Below, one piece after another: positions 7,976-17,367 of a DNA stretch of 64,000 bases. Within the stretch, counting starts at the first letter, position 1. Each line of letters starts with the position of its first letter. Origin of the DNA: an uncultured bacterium (GTDB taxonomy: Bacteria > Cyanobacteriota > Vampirovibrionia > Gastranaerophilales > Gastranaerophilaceae); NCBI GenBank assembly GCA_905215335.1, contig CAJMPQ010000005.1:88130-152129 (forward strand), written 5' to 3'. Under the pieces are notes generated by a model, which was not told where the DNA came from, did no database searches, and saw only the letters and a list, made by a program, of their open reading frames with translations. The translations under genes and the position numbers were made by a program.

Positions 7976-9619
7976 TTATAATAGCTCCATTGGTTCGACT
8001 AAAAATTCAACTATATAAGGACCTTTAGTCTTAAAAGCTTCACTCAAAGCTTCTTCTATTTTTTCACAAGATGAAACTCTTGTCGCTTTAATACCATAAC
8101 TTTCAGCTAGTTTTACAAAGTCAGGGTTAGAAATTTTTGTTTGCGAATAATGACATTGGCAATTTTTTTCTTGCAATTGTCTTACCATTCCCAAGTAACC
8201 ATTATTCAATATCATTATTTTTAAATCTAAATTATAATCAACGCATGTTGCTAGCTCATGTAACCCCATTTGGAATGAGCCATCACCTGTAATACAAACA
8301 ACAGGTTTTGAAGAATCAACAGCAACACTTGCACCAATAGCTGCAGGGAAACCAAAACCCATAGTTCCGGATCCACCTGAAACTAAAATTCTTCTATCTA
8401 AATCTAAATTCAAATTTTGAACAGCCCATAATTGGTGTTGCCCAACTTCAGATGTAAATATAACATTCTTATTCTTAGTAAAATCTTCAATTGCTCTCAT
8501 TACTTCAAATGAATGTAATAAATTAGTTTGTCTTTCTCTCTTAACATTTAAATTTCTAAACTTTTGAACTTCAGACAACCAACTATTTTTCTTTTCGAAA
8601 TTATTTTTACTAATTTCAAAATTCAATTGAGCCAAAATATTTTTTATATCTCCACACAAAAAATCTTTAGCTTGAATTACTCTTGAAATTTCATCTTTAT
8701 TTATATCTATTTGAATAAACTTCTTTGATAAATCGACATCTTTAAACATACAAGTAATTCTATCGTTAAATCTTGCACCTAAAGATATAATCAAATCAGA
8801 TTCTCTAATTAATTGATTAGCAGCTTTATCACCAAAGATACCAATCATACCAAAATAATTTTCATTATCGTGAGGAAAAGTTCCCAATCCCATCATTGTA
8901 TCAACAACTGGAATATTTAGACTCTTAACAAATTGAAACAGCTCACTCTCAGCTTTAGAATGAGTAACTCCACCACCTGCAACAACAACCGGCTTTTCTG
9001 AGCTTATTATTTCCTCAGTAATTCTTGCAATATCATGAGATTCAAAAGAATTAAAATCATGAATATTTTGAAAATTACATTCCATGAATTCAATTTGTTC
9101 AGCAAAAACATTTTTAGCCAAATCAACAACAACAGGGCCTTTTTTACCTTCCATAGCTATATTAAAAGCTTCAACTAAAGTCTGTTGTAATTTAGCCGCT
9201 TCTGTAACTTGAAAAACTTTTTTAGTACAAGTTTTTGTAATATCACAAATATCTGCTTCTTGGAAAGCATCTTTACCAATAAGATTTTTAAAAACTTGTC
9301 CTGTAAGAACTACAAGAGGATATCCGTCTAAATAAGCATTAACAATACCTGAGACAGTATTCGTAGCACCTGGACCTGATGTAACTAAAACAACACCACA
9401 TTTTCCAGTAACTCTAGCATACCCTTCAGCCGCATGAACCGCAGATTGCTCGTGCCTTACCAAAATATGTTTTATATCTGATTGATTATACAATTCATCA
9501 TACAAATCTAAAACAATACCACCAGGATAACCAAAAATAGTATCGACACCTAATAATCTTAAAGTTTCGATAACAACTTTTGCACCTTTCATTGTTTTTG
9601 TATGATTATCAATCAACAT
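7976..9619 (-). CDS. ilvB: Acetolactate synthase large subunit
   Basis: ThDP-dependent enzyme, 547 aa, that condenses pyruvate to acetolactate (or acetohydroxybutyrate) for branched-chain amino acids. Motifs: FGYPGGIVLDLYDEL, the catalytic Glu in VRHEQSAVHAAEGYAR, GARFNDRIT in the central FAD-type domain, and the ThDP/Mg motif GDGSFQMGLHELAT ending in NN. Order is PYR, central and PP domains, full length. No regulatory subunit gene (ilvN) is adjacent, so it either acts alone, is a catabolic-type enzyme, or pairs with a distant partner. A plausible promoter lies at 9653-9681. Confidence 0.9.
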   Translation of the reverse strand: MLIDNHTKTMKGAKVVIETLRLLGVDTIFGYPGGIVLDLYDELYNQSDIKHILVRHEQSAVHAAEGYARVTGKCGVVLVTSGPGATNTVSGIVNAYLDGYPLVVLTGQVFKNLIGKDAFQEADICDITKTCTKKVFQVTEAAKLQQTLVEAFNIAMEGKKGPVVVDLAKNVFAEQIEFMECNFQNIHDFNSFESHDIARITEEIISSEKPVVVAGGGVTHSKAESELFQFVKSLNIPVVDTMMGLGTFPHDNENYFGMIGIFGDKAANQLIRESDLIISLGARFNDRITCMFKDVDLSKKFIQIDINKDEISRVIQAKDFLCGDIKNILAQLNFEISKNNFEKKNSWLSEVQKFRNLNVKRERQTNLLHSFEVMRAIEDFTKNKNVIFTSEVGQHQLWAVQNLNLDLDRRILVSGGSGTMGFGFPAAIGASVAVDSSKPVVCITGDGSFQMGLHELATCVDYNLDLKIMILNNGYLGMVRQLQEKNCQCHYSQTKISNPDFVKLAESYGIKATRVSSCEKIEEALSEAFKTKGPYIVEFLVEPMELL

Positions 9620-9652
9620 GTATAAATTTATCCCTTAAGTCTGACTCCCTTT

Positions 9653-9681
9653 ATCATAACATAGATAAATATCATGAGCAA
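9653..9681 (-). promoter_or_regulatory. Predicted promoter of ilvB
   Basis: On the minus strand TTGCTC is followed after 17 nt by TATGAT, a plausible sigma-70 pair, about 35 nt upstream of the ilvB start. Confidence 0.5.
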
Positions 9682-9745
9682 AAAAATAAACGGAAATTTA
9701 CAACTAAAAATCCGTTTATTTTTAACCTATTTAAAAAGTCTTAAA

Positions 9746-10057
9746 TTACTTACCCATTAAAGTATTCCAAGCATCTTTTTTCTTTTGTAATTCTTTTTCT
9801 CTTGCCTTTTGACGAGCTTCAGCATCTTTTTTTGCTTGTTCTTGTTTCTTTTGCCATTCTTGTCTTTGTTTTTCTCTTGCTTTTTGACGTTCTTGTTGAG
9901 CCTTTGCAGCTTCCTGTTGAGCTTTATTTAACTCTTGTTCTTTTTTACTTACAGAATTAGCAGCATTGTTTAATGCATTACTAATAGGACCAGCGTATGA
10001 TGCTGCACCAAAAGATAATACAGATAAAGCCATCACAGCAACTAATAATTTTTTCAT
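9746..10057 (-). CDS. Secreted Lys/Gln-rich coiled-coil protein
   Basis: 103 aa. A clear signal peptide (MKKLLVAVMALSVLSFGAAS, cleavage near SYA-GP) is followed by an almost uninterrupted Glu/Lys/Gln/Ala-rich helix with repeated KAQQE and KAREK units, which suggests a periplasmic coiled coil. It overlaps the preceding secreted protein gene by 4 nt, so the two are coupled downstream of rph. Low-complexity composition prevents family assignment. Function unknown. Confidence 0.75.
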   Translation of the reverse strand: MKKLLVAVMALSVLSFGAASYAGPISNALNNAANSVSKKEQELNKAQQEAAKAQQERQKAREKQRQEWQKKQEQAKKDAEARQKAREKELQKKKDAWNTLMGK

Positions 10058-10398
10058 TTTGATTCTCCTTTCTCTTTTTCCACAGAAGTTAAATCATTTA
10101 ACTTTTGTTTTTTAATCTCTAGACGATTTTGCAAAAAATTTAACTCTTTTTGCTTCATTTTTTTATCTAAACTTAATTTTTGAATTTGCTTTTTCTTTTT
10201 TATGTAATAATCAGAATCTTTTTTCTTTTGCCTACGCTCTTTTCTTTCCTTAGCTGTAGGCTTTAAAGTTTTATCAATATCTTGTGGAACTTCTACACCT
10301 GTTGTAGATTTTGCAGGCTCTTTTTTAGCTCCTAAGGATACTTCAGAAGTTCCAACCATCAATATTAAGATACATATAAAAACTCTAAATAATAACAT
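10054..10398 (-). CDS. Secreted basic coiled-coil protein
   Basis: 114 aa from the ATG at 10398; a longer TTG start at 10416 is possible but less natural. The N-terminal hydrophobic segment MLLFRVFICILILMVGTSEV looks like a signal peptide. The remainder is very Lys/Arg-rich with coiled-coil tendency (KKKKQIQKLSLDKKMKQKEL). It lies between rph and the second small secreted gene. Function not recognised; the two may work together in the periplasm. Confidence 0.65.
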   Translation of the reverse strand: MLLFRVFICILILMVGTSEVSLGAKKEPAKSTTGVEVPQDIDKTLKPTAKERKERRQKKKDSDYYIKKKKQIQKLSLDKKMKQKELNFLQNRLEIKKQKLNDLTSVEKEKGESK

Positions 10399-10418
10399 AA
10401 TGGAATGATACCCCAAAA

Positions 10419-11114
10419 TTAATATTTTTCAATAATTTCTGAAATACCCTTTTGAGCAACCTTAAAAATTTCAATCATTTGATCAAATTCATAAGGTTCA
10501 CCTTCTGCAGTAGTTTGGAATTCAATAATCTTACCACTCTTAGTCAAAACAATATTAGAATCAACCTGAGCATGAGAATCTTCAGCATAATTCAAGTCTA
10601 ATCTAACTTCTCCATCAATAATTCCAGCTGAAATAGCCGCCACCGGTTCAATAATTGGATTTTCTTTTAATGTTCCATCTGCTAAAAGTTTTTCTACAGC
10701 ATCAGACAAAGCTACAAACCCACCACAAATACTAGCTGTTCTTGTTCCACCATCAGCTTGAATAACATCTGCATCAATAGTTATAGTTAAATCTGGCATC
10801 TTTTCTAAATCAACACATGCTCTCAAACTTCTACCTATCAATCTTTGTATTTCTTGAGTTCGACCAGAAATTTTAGTACGTTCTCTTTGACATCTTGTTG
10901 AAGTTGATGATGGTAACAATGAATATTCAGCGGTTAACCAACCTCTTGGATCATCTTTATCCATCCATTTAGGTTTACCTACATCTACAGATGCTGTTGT
11001 AATAACTTTTGTATCTCCAAATTCAACTAATACAGACCCAAGAGCATGTTTTGTATAATTTCTGGTAAACTTTACAACTCTTGTTTCATCATTTTTTCTG
11101 TTTTCAAGTCTCAT
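10419..11114 (-). CDS. rph: RNase PH
   Basis: Phosphorolytic 3'-5' exoribonuclease that trims tRNA 3' ends, 231 aa. Family motifs are present: DPRGWLTAEYSLLPSST near residue 50, the RTQEIQRLIGRSLRA helix, and DADVIQADGGTRTASI with the catalytic Asp region. Length fits single-domain RNase PH (about 240 aa). A GTAGGAG ribosome site precedes the ATG. It heads a short operon with the two small secreted coiled-coil genes. Confidence 0.95.
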   Translation of the reverse strand: MRLENRKNDETRVVKFTRNYTKHALGSVLVEFGDTKVITTASVDVGKPKWMDKDDPRGWLTAEYSLLPSSTSTRCQRERTKISGRTQEIQRLIGRSLRACVDLEKMPDLTITIDADVIQADGGTRTASICGGFVALSDAVEKLLADGTLKENPIIEPVAAISAGIIDGEVRLDLNYAEDSHAQVDSNIVLTKSGKIIEFQTTAEGEPYEFDQMIEIFKVAQKGISEIIEKY

Positions 11115-11179
11115 AATCTTTCTCCTACTCTATATTTAATTTAACGACAAAATTTTAATATTGTTCATTATTAGCACAA

Positions 11180-11404
11180 TTATCCACGATAATCATAGTC
11201 CCACATATAAATTTGACCACAATACTTGCATACAGCATGCTGATTCATAAATTGTAAATCCGGAATAAAAACATATCCATCAACTGTAATTTCGATTTCT
11301 TTTTTATCGTTATAACGCTGAGAAAAATGTCTTTCTCCCTTGTAGTCAGGAGAAAACATCAATTCAAATTTATCTGTAGACTTACAATTTTTGCATATAA
11401 ACAT
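11180..11404 (-). CDS. Small zinc-ribbon-like protein
   Basis: 74 aa with two Cys pairs, CKNC at residues 4-7 and CKYC near residues 59-62, a spacing expected for a zinc ribbon. Aromatic residues are frequent near the C-terminus (YMWDYDYRG). It starts 8 nt after the stop of the membrane protein gene, so both are probably co-transcribed. Family not recognised. Confidence 0.65.
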   Translation of the reverse strand: MFICKNCKSTDKFELMFSPDYKGERHFSQRYNDKKEIEITVDGYVFIPDLQFMNQHAVCKYCGQIYMWDYDYRG

Positions 11405-11412
11405 CTTTTAAG

Positions 11413-12360
11413 TTAATCCTCATATTCATATCTATCTTTTTTAGAAGATTTTCTTTGTGTTTTTTTCTGAACTTTTACACTATTACCATCTTTTAAATCT
11501 GAAAGATTTTTATACCATAAAGACCAACAAATACTTCTTATAGGTAAAGTTAACCCTGCAACAATACAACTAATAATAGTTAAAAATATCCAATGCGAAA
11601 TCATTGACACTGTAATTTCCGGCATTTTTAAAAGCTCTAAAGCTTTATTAACTAAAACTAAAGGAATCAATTCACCTATAAAATTAAAAGCCCTACATAC
11701 AACTTCTGTTAAATTTAAATAATCAAAAACTACAACTATACCTTGAGTAATAATAAAAATTGAAAAGAATGATAAAATTGCCAATAAAATAAAAGTTCGG
11801 AACCAATCTCCTTTAACAAGGATAAAACTTCTTTTGTAACACTCAGGAATAGACAATTCCGGTTCAAATGTAAACACTTGAAAAACTAAAATAAAATAAA
11901 TCCAAAGAACAAAACCTGGAATTATAAAAAAGATTGTTGAACCTAACGACATCAACACACTTAAAACTAATAAGAAGAATACATAATGCATAGTTCTACT
12001 GGTAGCAACTTCATTATGAGATTCAAAGTCATAAACTTTTCCAGTACTTACAGCCCCCTCAGTCATTGAATTTAAGGCAACATAAGCTACTACATAATCC
12101 CAAAAAGCTTTCGCAAAAATTAATAAACCAGGAATTGCTAATAATAATATTAATAACAAAGCTGTAGAAATACTATCAACTTTATTAACAATCTTATCTG
12201 CAAAACCTAAAGTTAATGCAAAACATAAAATAATACCAATAACTTGTCCAAATACAGGGAATAACATATACACAAAAAATTTATCTATATTTGAAAAATA
12301 AATCTTAATTCCCTCAAATAATACAAATAATATACTATTTTTCATTTTATACTTGGACAT
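11413..12360 (-). CDS. Multi-pass membrane protein, unknown function
   Basis: 315 aa with six or seven hydrophobic segments, including FVYMLFPVFGQVIGIILCF and LLLILLLAIPGLLIFAKAF, and a basic Lys-rich C-terminal tail. The pattern recalls DUF975/YciC-type glycerophosphoryl-diester-like membrane proteins, but I cannot assign it firmly. The start is well supported by AAGGAGG seven bases upstream. It is followed closely by the small zinc-ribbon gene and diverges from the PHP-domain gene. Confidence 0.7.
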   Translation of the reverse strand: MSKYKMKNSILFVLFEGIKIYFSNIDKFFVYMLFPVFGQVIGIILCFALTLGFADKIVNKVDSISTALLLILLLAIPGLLIFAKAFWDYVVAYVALNSMTEGAVSTGKVYDFESHNEVATSRTMHYVFFLLVLSVLMSLGSTIFFIIPGFVLWIYFILVFQVFTFEPELSIPECYKRSFILVKGDWFRTFILLAILSFFSIFIITQGIVVVFDYLNLTEVVCRAFNFIGELIPLVLVNKALELLKMPEITVSMISHWIFLTIISCIVAGLTLPIRSICWSLWYKNLSDLKDGNSVKVQKKTQRKSSKKDRYEYED

Positions 12361-12412
12361 ATATCCTCCTTTATAGTATTATAATTTTATTACAAATATA
12401 TTTAGAAAAACA

Positions 12413-13039
12413 ATGAAAAATTACAAAGAATTAATTAGCACTTTTAACAGAGAAGATTACGCAAACAAGAGAGTAAATTTACATATACATACCACATATT
12501 CAGATGGGCTTGCGACATTTCAAGAAATAGAACAACAAGCAAAAGAAAAAAATTATAAGTATATTGCTATTTCTGACCATAATACTGTACAAGGTCATAA
12601 GGATAATAAAAGTTCGATTGTTATTCCAGCTGTAGAATTTGATGTTTGGTATAAATATATATTCTTACATCTTTTAGCATATGGAATAGACGTAAACAAT
12701 AAAGAATTAGAAAAATTCTACGCAAAAGATAAACGTGGAACAGAAATGGACATCATTAGATTTTTTGCAAGAAGAAACATTAAAGATCTAATTCAAGCAA
12801 TCCATAATGCAGGAGGAATTGCAGTTCTAGCTCACCCGGCATGCTGTTGGGCTCTAAACATGGAACAATTTATAAAAGATTTAAAAAATATAGGCTTAGA
12901 TGGTATTGAAGTTTATTATCCATATCCACGTTGGAGAAAATATATAAAATTTTCATCTCCTGATGATTTAGAAAGAATTGCTGATAAATATAGCCTAATA
13001 AAAACTGGCGGTACAGATTGCCATTCAAAAACACTTTAA
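12413..13039 (+). CDS. PHP-domain metal-dependent phosphoesterase
   Basis: 208 aa. Metal-binding PHP motifs appear in order: HIHTTYSDG (residues 24-32), ISDHNTVQGH, PAVEFDV, VLAHPA and GGTDCHSK. These put it with TrpH/YciV-type 3',5'-nucleotide or oligonucleotide phosphatases rather than polymerase PHP domains. It is about 70 residues shorter than TrpH/YciV, mainly missing a middle segment. No strong ribosome site is seen before the ATG. Exact substrate unknown. Confidence 0.8.
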   Translation: MKNYKELISTFNREDYANKRVNLHIHTTYSDGLATFQEIEQQAKEKNYKYIAISDHNTVQGHKDNKSSIVIPAVEFDVWYKYIFLHLLAYGIDVNNKELEKFYAKDKRGTEMDIIRFFARRNIKDLIQAIHNAGGIAVLAHPACCWALNMEQFIKDLKNIGLDGIEVYYPYPRWRKYIKFSSPDDLERIADKYSLIKTGGTDCHSKTL

Positions 13040-13041
13040 AG

Positions 13042-13076
13042 AAAAGCTCTGAATATTATTCAGAGCTTTTCTTCTT
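13042..13076. terminator. Bidirectional terminator, PHP gene / DedA gene
   Basis: Inverted repeat AAAAGCTCTGAAT with its complement, flanked by A and T runs. It lies between convergent genes and can serve both. Confidence 0.85.
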
Positions 13077-13697
13077 TTATGATTCTTTTAAATGTTTAAC
13101 ATGTTTATAAACATAAATTCCGCCTAAAACCAAGCAAGCTAAGATAATTACAATATCAAACTTATGCCAAATCGATTTTAATTTATCTAAATGCTCTCCT
13201 AATTTTACACCTACATAAACTAAAACATAACTCCAAATTAAAGAACCTAAAAATGTAAGAGTAAAGAAAGTCCTCTTTCTAGCTTTTAAAATACCTGCAG
13301 GAAGGGATATAAAGGTTCTAACAACAGGCAACATTCTACAAATAAAGAATGCCCAATCACCATATTTATCTACCCACTTATCCGCATCATCCAAGTCTTT
13401 TTTAGATACCAACAAATATTTCCCATATTTTTCAAAAAATTTACGACCACCAAAATAGCCCAAATAATAAGATGGAATAGAGCCGAGAACACAACCTATA
13501 GCACCGGCAAATGCTGCCATATGGAAGCCCATTTCACCTTTACTAACTAAATATCCAGCAAATGGTAATACAGCTTCAGATGGCAAAGGAATATTACATG
13601 ACTCAATAGCCATTAACAATGCAATACCTGCTGGTCCCATTGCAGTAATAACTCCCTCAATCCAACTTATTAATCCGGATAATATACTATCTAACAT
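13077..13697 (-). CDS. DedA-family membrane protein
   Basis: 206 aa inner-membrane protein of the DedA/SNARE-associated family, linked elsewhere to lipid flipping and membrane homeostasis. Visible motifs are the N-terminal ESCNIPLPSEAVLPFAGYL, the central FGGRKFFEKYGKYLLVSKKDL, and FICRMLPVVRTFISLPAGI with the conserved Arg residues. Several helices follow. It stands alone between the PHP gene and HU. Confidence 0.9.
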   Translation of the reverse strand: MLDSILSGLISWIEGVITAMGPAGIALLMAIESCNIPLPSEAVLPFAGYLVSKGEMGFHMAAFAGAIGCVLGSIPSYYLGYFGGRKFFEKYGKYLLVSKKDLDDADKWVDKYGDWAFFICRMLPVVRTFISLPAGILKARKRTFFTLTFLGSLIWSYVLVYVGVKLGEHLDKLKSIWHKFDIVIILACLVLGGIYVYKHVKHLKES

Positions 13698-13763
13698 ATC
13701 AACCTCTCTATAAAATACACAACTACATTATAGCAAAAACACTAAAAATAAATTAATAAAAAA

Positions 13764-13793
13764 GGTTCTTGCCAAAATGACAAGAACCTAAAA
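13764..13793 (-). terminator. Terminator after HU gene
   Basis: On the minus strand GGTTCTTG and its complement form a stem followed by a T run, 25 nt past the HU stop. Confidence 0.85.
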
Positions 13794-13817
13794 CTTATAT
13801 TAACCTCGTTTTATAAA

Positions 13818-14096
13818 CTATTTACCGTTAACAATAGTTTTGAATTTTTTACCAGCTGAGAAAGCAGGAACTGTTTTAGCAGGAATTTTTAATTCTTTAC
13901 CAGTTTGAGGGTTTCTACCAGTTCTAGCAGCTCTTTTACGAGGTTCGAAAGTACCGAAACCAACTAAAGTAACTTTTTTACCTTTAGCAACTGTTTTTTG
14001 GATAGTATCGATTAATGAAGTTAAAACTTCAGTTGCTTCTTTTTGAGTAACGTTAGCTTTTTTAGCAATTTCTTGTACTAATTCTTCTTTGTTCAT
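13818..14096 (-). CDS. hup: DNA-binding protein HU
   Basis: Histone-like nucleoid protein, 92 aa, start at 14096 with AAGGAG upstream; an earlier in-frame ATG at 14123 gives an unlikely extension. The typical N-terminal MNKEELVQEIAKKANVTQKEA is followed by VGFGTFEPRKRAARTGRNPQTG, the DNA-binding arm. Lone gene with its own promoter and terminator, as expected for an abundant protein. Confidence 0.96.
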   Translation of the reverse strand: MNKEELVQEIAKKANVTQKEATEVLTSLIDTIQKTVAKGKKVTLVGFGTFEPRKRAARTGRNPQTGKELKIPAKTVPAFSAGKKFKTIVNGK

Positions 14097-14128
14097 AATA
14101 AAACTCCTTCTTCTTGTGTACAAAAATT

Positions 14129-14156
14129 ATTATATAAAAAATTTCCTCTAATGCAA
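14129..14156 (-). promoter_or_regulatory. Predicted promoter of HU gene
   Basis: Minus-strand TTGCAT and TATAAT are separated by 16 nt, about 33 nt upstream of the HU start codon. Confidence 0.65.
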
Positions 14157-14336
14157 GTATTTTAACGAATTTTAACACTTCGTAACCTAAAAAACATCTT
14201 AATAGTTGATATTTAAGAAAATAGCATCTTATTTTTGCAATTTGTATCAATAATTTGTAAACTATAAACCCGTTTAAACTTTTTTTGATAAAATTAATTG
14301 TATAGTTTGGATAGTAAGTATAAAGATTAGGTTGAT

Positions 14337-15704
14337 ATGAAAGAAAGAGTATTATTATTTATAATAGTTTTGGGATTAACTGCATTTATTTATATATTTC
14401 AAAGTTATACCGTTTGGGGGTTAGCTCTATTAGTTTCTTTAATGTCTGTTTATGCAATATTTACAACTATTGCTTGTAAAATTAAACAACGTAAAAAACT
14501 AAAATCTCCACAAACTAAAAATGAGAATTATAAACCATTTGTCAGTATTATGGTACCTGCACACAATGAAGAATCTGTAATTTGCAATACCATTGAAACA
14601 ATATTAAACTTGGATTACCCAAACTTTGAAATTATTGCAATTGATGATAGAAGTTCAGATAATACAGCATCTGTTCTTAAAGATTTAGAAAAAAAATATC
14701 CTAATAAAGTTATAGCATTTATACGACCTAAAGATGCTTTTCCAGGTAAATCTGCAGTATTAAATGATGCTTTAGAATTTGCCAAAGGTGAAGCAATATT
14801 GGTTTTTGATGCAGATGCAACAATGGAACCAAACTTCTTGACAAATCTAGTATATGAACTTGAACCAAAAGATGTTGGGGCAGTTCAAGCTAGAAAAGTT
14901 GTTAGAAACAAAGATGTAAATTTACTAACCAGATGTCAAAATAATGAAATGACAATGGACACATATTTACAAGTTAGTAGAGACTCCGTAAAAGGTGCCG
15001 TTGAACTTAGAGGTAATGGTGAACTTATAAAAAGAACAGCTCTAGAAGATATCGGTGGCTGGAACAATTACACAATCACTGATGACCTGGACATGTCAAC
15101 AAGATTACATATCAAAGGATGGGACGTACGTTTCTGCCACGATACCGTTGTGTATGAAGAAGGAATTATGTATTTATTTCCACTATACAGACAACGCAGA
15201 AGATGGTTAGAAGGTACTATTAGAAGATATTTAGAGTATTTTTGGGACATTTTAACATCTAAAAAAATGTCTATGCGTGTAAGACTTGACATGATTGCTT
15301 ACATTTCAGAATTCATTATGCCTGCGTGGTTCATAATTGAATTAGGTATTCTACTAATTAAAATTATTGTTAAAGATGCTCCACCTCATATTTTAATGTC
15401 CTCAATTATCATGGGGGGTATCATTGGCTTAGGATTTATGCTAGCATGCAGATATAGCTTGAGAAGATATGATAATTTATCAAGACGTGATGCTTTTTTC
15501 CAAGCTGTAGAAACATCAATTTACCTATTATTAATCTGGTTCCCACTAGTATTATTTATTGGTACGAAAATTCTATTTATGAAAAAAGATATGAATTGGG
15601 GTAAAACAGCCCACGGATTAATACAACATGAACACGCAATTCAAAAAGCTAAAGCTAAAATTAAACAAGCAAAAGAAGAATTAAAAAAATTACTAAAGAA
15701 ATAG
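14337..15704 (+). CDS. Membrane glycosyltransferase, family 2 (processive type)
   Basis: 455 aa. Two N-terminal helices precede a GT2 domain with VSIMVPAHNEESVI, AIDDRSSDNT, FDADATMEP (DxD), TDDLDMS (catalytic Asp) and QRRRW, the acceptor-site signature of processive synthases such as BcsA, PgaC and hyaluronan synthase. Three or four membrane helices and a basic tail follow. It probably makes a beta-linked exopolysaccharide or modifies an envelope glycan; no export partner is adjacent. The apt gene starts 11 nt downstream. Confidence 0.88.
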   Translation: MKERVLLFIIVLGLTAFIYIFQSYTVWGLALLVSLMSVYAIFTTIACKIKQRKKLKSPQTKNENYKPFVSIMVPAHNEESVICNTIETILNLDYPNFEIIAIDDRSSDNTASVLKDLEKKYPNKVIAFIRPKDAFPGKSAVLNDALEFAKGEAILVFDADATMEPNFLTNLVYELEPKDVGAVQARKVVRNKDVNLLTRCQNNEMTMDTYLQVSRDSVKGAVELRGNGELIKRTALEDIGGWNNYTITDDLDMSTRLHIKGWDVRFCHDTVVYEEGIMYLFPLYRQRRRWLEGTIRRYLEYFWDILTSKKMSMRVRLDMIAYISEFIMPAWFIIELGILLIKIIVKDAPPHILMSSIIMGGIIGLGFMLACRYSLRRYDNLSRRDAFFQAVETSIYLLLIWFPLVLFIGTKILFMKKDMNWGKTAHGLIQHEHAIQKAKAKIKQAKEELKKLLKK

Positions 15705-15715
15705 GAGAAATATAA

Positions 15716-16249
15716 ATGGCAACATTAACAATCGAACAAGTAAAAGACAAAATAAGAGCAGTTCCAAACTTTCCAAAAGAAGGTATCATTTTTAGAGATA
15801 TTACAACAGGTTTAAAAGATGCTGAAACTATGAAAGTTATGGTTGATTATTTATGCGATCAATATAATGATTGTAAAATCGATTATATCGCAGGTATTGA
15901 AAGTCGTGGTTTTATCTTTGGTATGCCAATGGCTTACAAATTAAATTGTGGCTTTATTCCTATTAGAAAACCTAATAAATTACCAGCAGAAACAATAAAA
16001 GAAAGCTATGATTTAGAATATGGTTCTGACACTATTGAAATGCACGCAGATTCTTTCGAAAAAGGTGCAAATGTATTAGTTGTTGACGACCTTTTAGCAA
16101 CAGGTGGAACAGCTAAAGCAGCTTGTAACCTTGTAAAAAAAGCTGGCGGAAATCTTGTTGGGGCTGCATTTCTAATCGAACTTTGCGACTTAAAAGGTAG
16201 AGAAAAATTAGAAAATTGCGGAAAAGTAATTTCTATGTTACAATATTAG
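15716..16249 (+). CDS. apt: Adenine phosphoribosyltransferase
   Basis: Salvages adenine to AMP with PRPP, 177 aa. Hallmarks: IRAVPNFPKEGIIFRDIT near the N-terminus, AGIESRGFIFGMP, and the PRPP-binding loop VLVVDDLLATGGTA. Length is normal. A GGAGAAATATAA ribosome region places it in the same unit as the glycosyltransferase. Purine salvage here is of interest beside the degenerate PurN/PurD-like pair. Confidence 0.95.
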   Translation: MATLTIEQVKDKIRAVPNFPKEGIIFRDITTGLKDAETMKVMVDYLCDQYNDCKIDYIAGIESRGFIFGMPMAYKLNCGFIPIRKPNKLPAETIKESYDLEYGSDTIEMHADSFEKGANVLVVDDLLATGGTAKAACNLVKKAGGNLVGAAFLIELCDLKGREKLENCGKVISMLQY

Positions 16250-16275
16250 TAATAAAATATCATAGGAGATATGAA

Positions 16276-16524
16276 ATGAAAAAATTTGCAATTTTATTAG
16301 CTCTATTGCTATTTCAAACACAATTAATAGCAGGTGCTGCAACTACAAATACAACATATAACAAGCAACCAGCTAAAAAAACACAACAACAAGTAAAGCC
16401 TGTAAGTCAATCAAAACAGGTAAAACCAACAACAAACAATAACAATGATGATTACTTGTTAAAATACAATATTGATGATCTTGAAGCTGCACCTTGGTTA
16501 AATGGTGGCAAGAGAAAAATCTAA
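16276..16524 (+). CDS. Small secreted protein
   Basis: 82 aa from the ATG at 16276, which has AGGAG seven bases upstream. The N-terminal MKKFAILLALLLFQTQLIAG looks like a signal peptide. The mature part is Thr/Gln/Asn/Lys-rich and ends in an acidic-aromatic segment (DDYLLKYNIDDLEAAPWL). Last gene of the apt unit before a terminator. Function unknown. Confidence 0.65.
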   Translation: MKKFAILLALLLFQTQLIAGAATTNTTYNKQPAKKTQQQVKPVSQSKQVKPTTNNNNDDYLLKYNIDDLEAAPWLNGGKRKI

Positions 16525-16535
16525 AATATAAACAA

Positions 16536-16567
16536 AAAATCCGGATAAAAACTTATCCGGATTTTTT
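16536..16567. terminator. Terminator between secreted protein gene and SIMPL gene
   Basis: AATCCGGATAA inverted repeat flanked by A and T runs, between convergent genes. Confidence 0.9.
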
Positions 16568-16583
16568 ATTACAATCTATTTGT

Positions 16584-17348
16584 TTATTTTAAATAAAAAC
16601 TAGCATTTACTGTCGAATAAATTCTAACAATACCAGGCTCAATTGGAGCTGGAGCAGATTCTGCAGAATCCATCATAGCACCTGACGCTTTTGACATAAG
16701 CATATTTCTATATTGAGGAACACCATAATTATTTACAGAACAAGATGTATCGATTGTTTTAATACCTGTAACACTAGAACCAGCTGCTGTAGCTACAATA
16801 TCAGCTCTTTTTCTAGCTTGTTTAGTCGCAGACACAAGTAAATCAGAACATTGAGCATCTTTTTCCGACAAACTAAAGTTCAAACTATCAACATTAGTAG
16901 CCCCTAATGTTAAAGATTTATCAATCATTGTAGATATTTTATCTAATGATTTTGTATGTACAATTATATTGTTAGATACTTCATATTTTTCAAAATTACG
17001 TTTTCCACTACTGTAGTTATAAACCGGAGCAGCTGAATAATTAGAAGTTTTTATATAATCACCATTTGCAGTAGAGATTGCTCCTTTCAAATAATTATAA
17101 ATTTTATCAGAAATTTCCTTATTTTTTCTTGTTGCTTCTTGCATAGACTTTTTATCATCAGTTTTTACTGCGATAGAAATTTCAACTGTATCTGGAGCAA
17201 CTTCTTTCTCTGCTGTATAAGATACAGAAACATAGCCTCTTTTGTCCACTTTAGCATCATTTGCATTAATAGCACCTGCAGGTAAAACTAACAATGGTGC
17301 AGATAAAAGAATACCAGTACACACTGATGCAATAATAAGTTTTTTCAT
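16584..17348 (-). CDS. SIMPL-domain (DUF541) periplasmic protein
   Basis: 254 aa with a signal peptide (ASVCTGILLSAPLLVLPAGA), then RGYVSVSYTAEKEVAPDTVEISIAV, the start of the SIMPL/DUF541 fold seen in BP26/OMP28-type proteins. An internal segment near residues 185-200 (LLVSATKQARKRADIVATAA) is also typical. Probably a periplasmic oligomer; its role is unknown in most bacteria. It ends the run queF-yraN-speB-ligA. Confidence 0.85.
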   Translation of the reverse strand: MKKLIIASVCTGILLSAPLLVLPAGAINANDAKVDKRGYVSVSYTAEKEVAPDTVEISIAVKTDDKKSMQEATRKNKEISDKIYNYLKGAISTANGDYIKTSNYSAAPVYNYSSGKRNFEKYEVSNNIIVHTKSLDKISTMIDKSLTLGATNVDSLNFSLSEKDAQCSDLLVSATKQARKRADIVATAAGSSVTGIKTIDTSCSVNNYGVPQYRNMLMSKASGAMMDSAESAPAPIEPGIVRIYSTVNASFYLK

Positions 17349-17367
17349 AAACCCTCCAATAACTTAA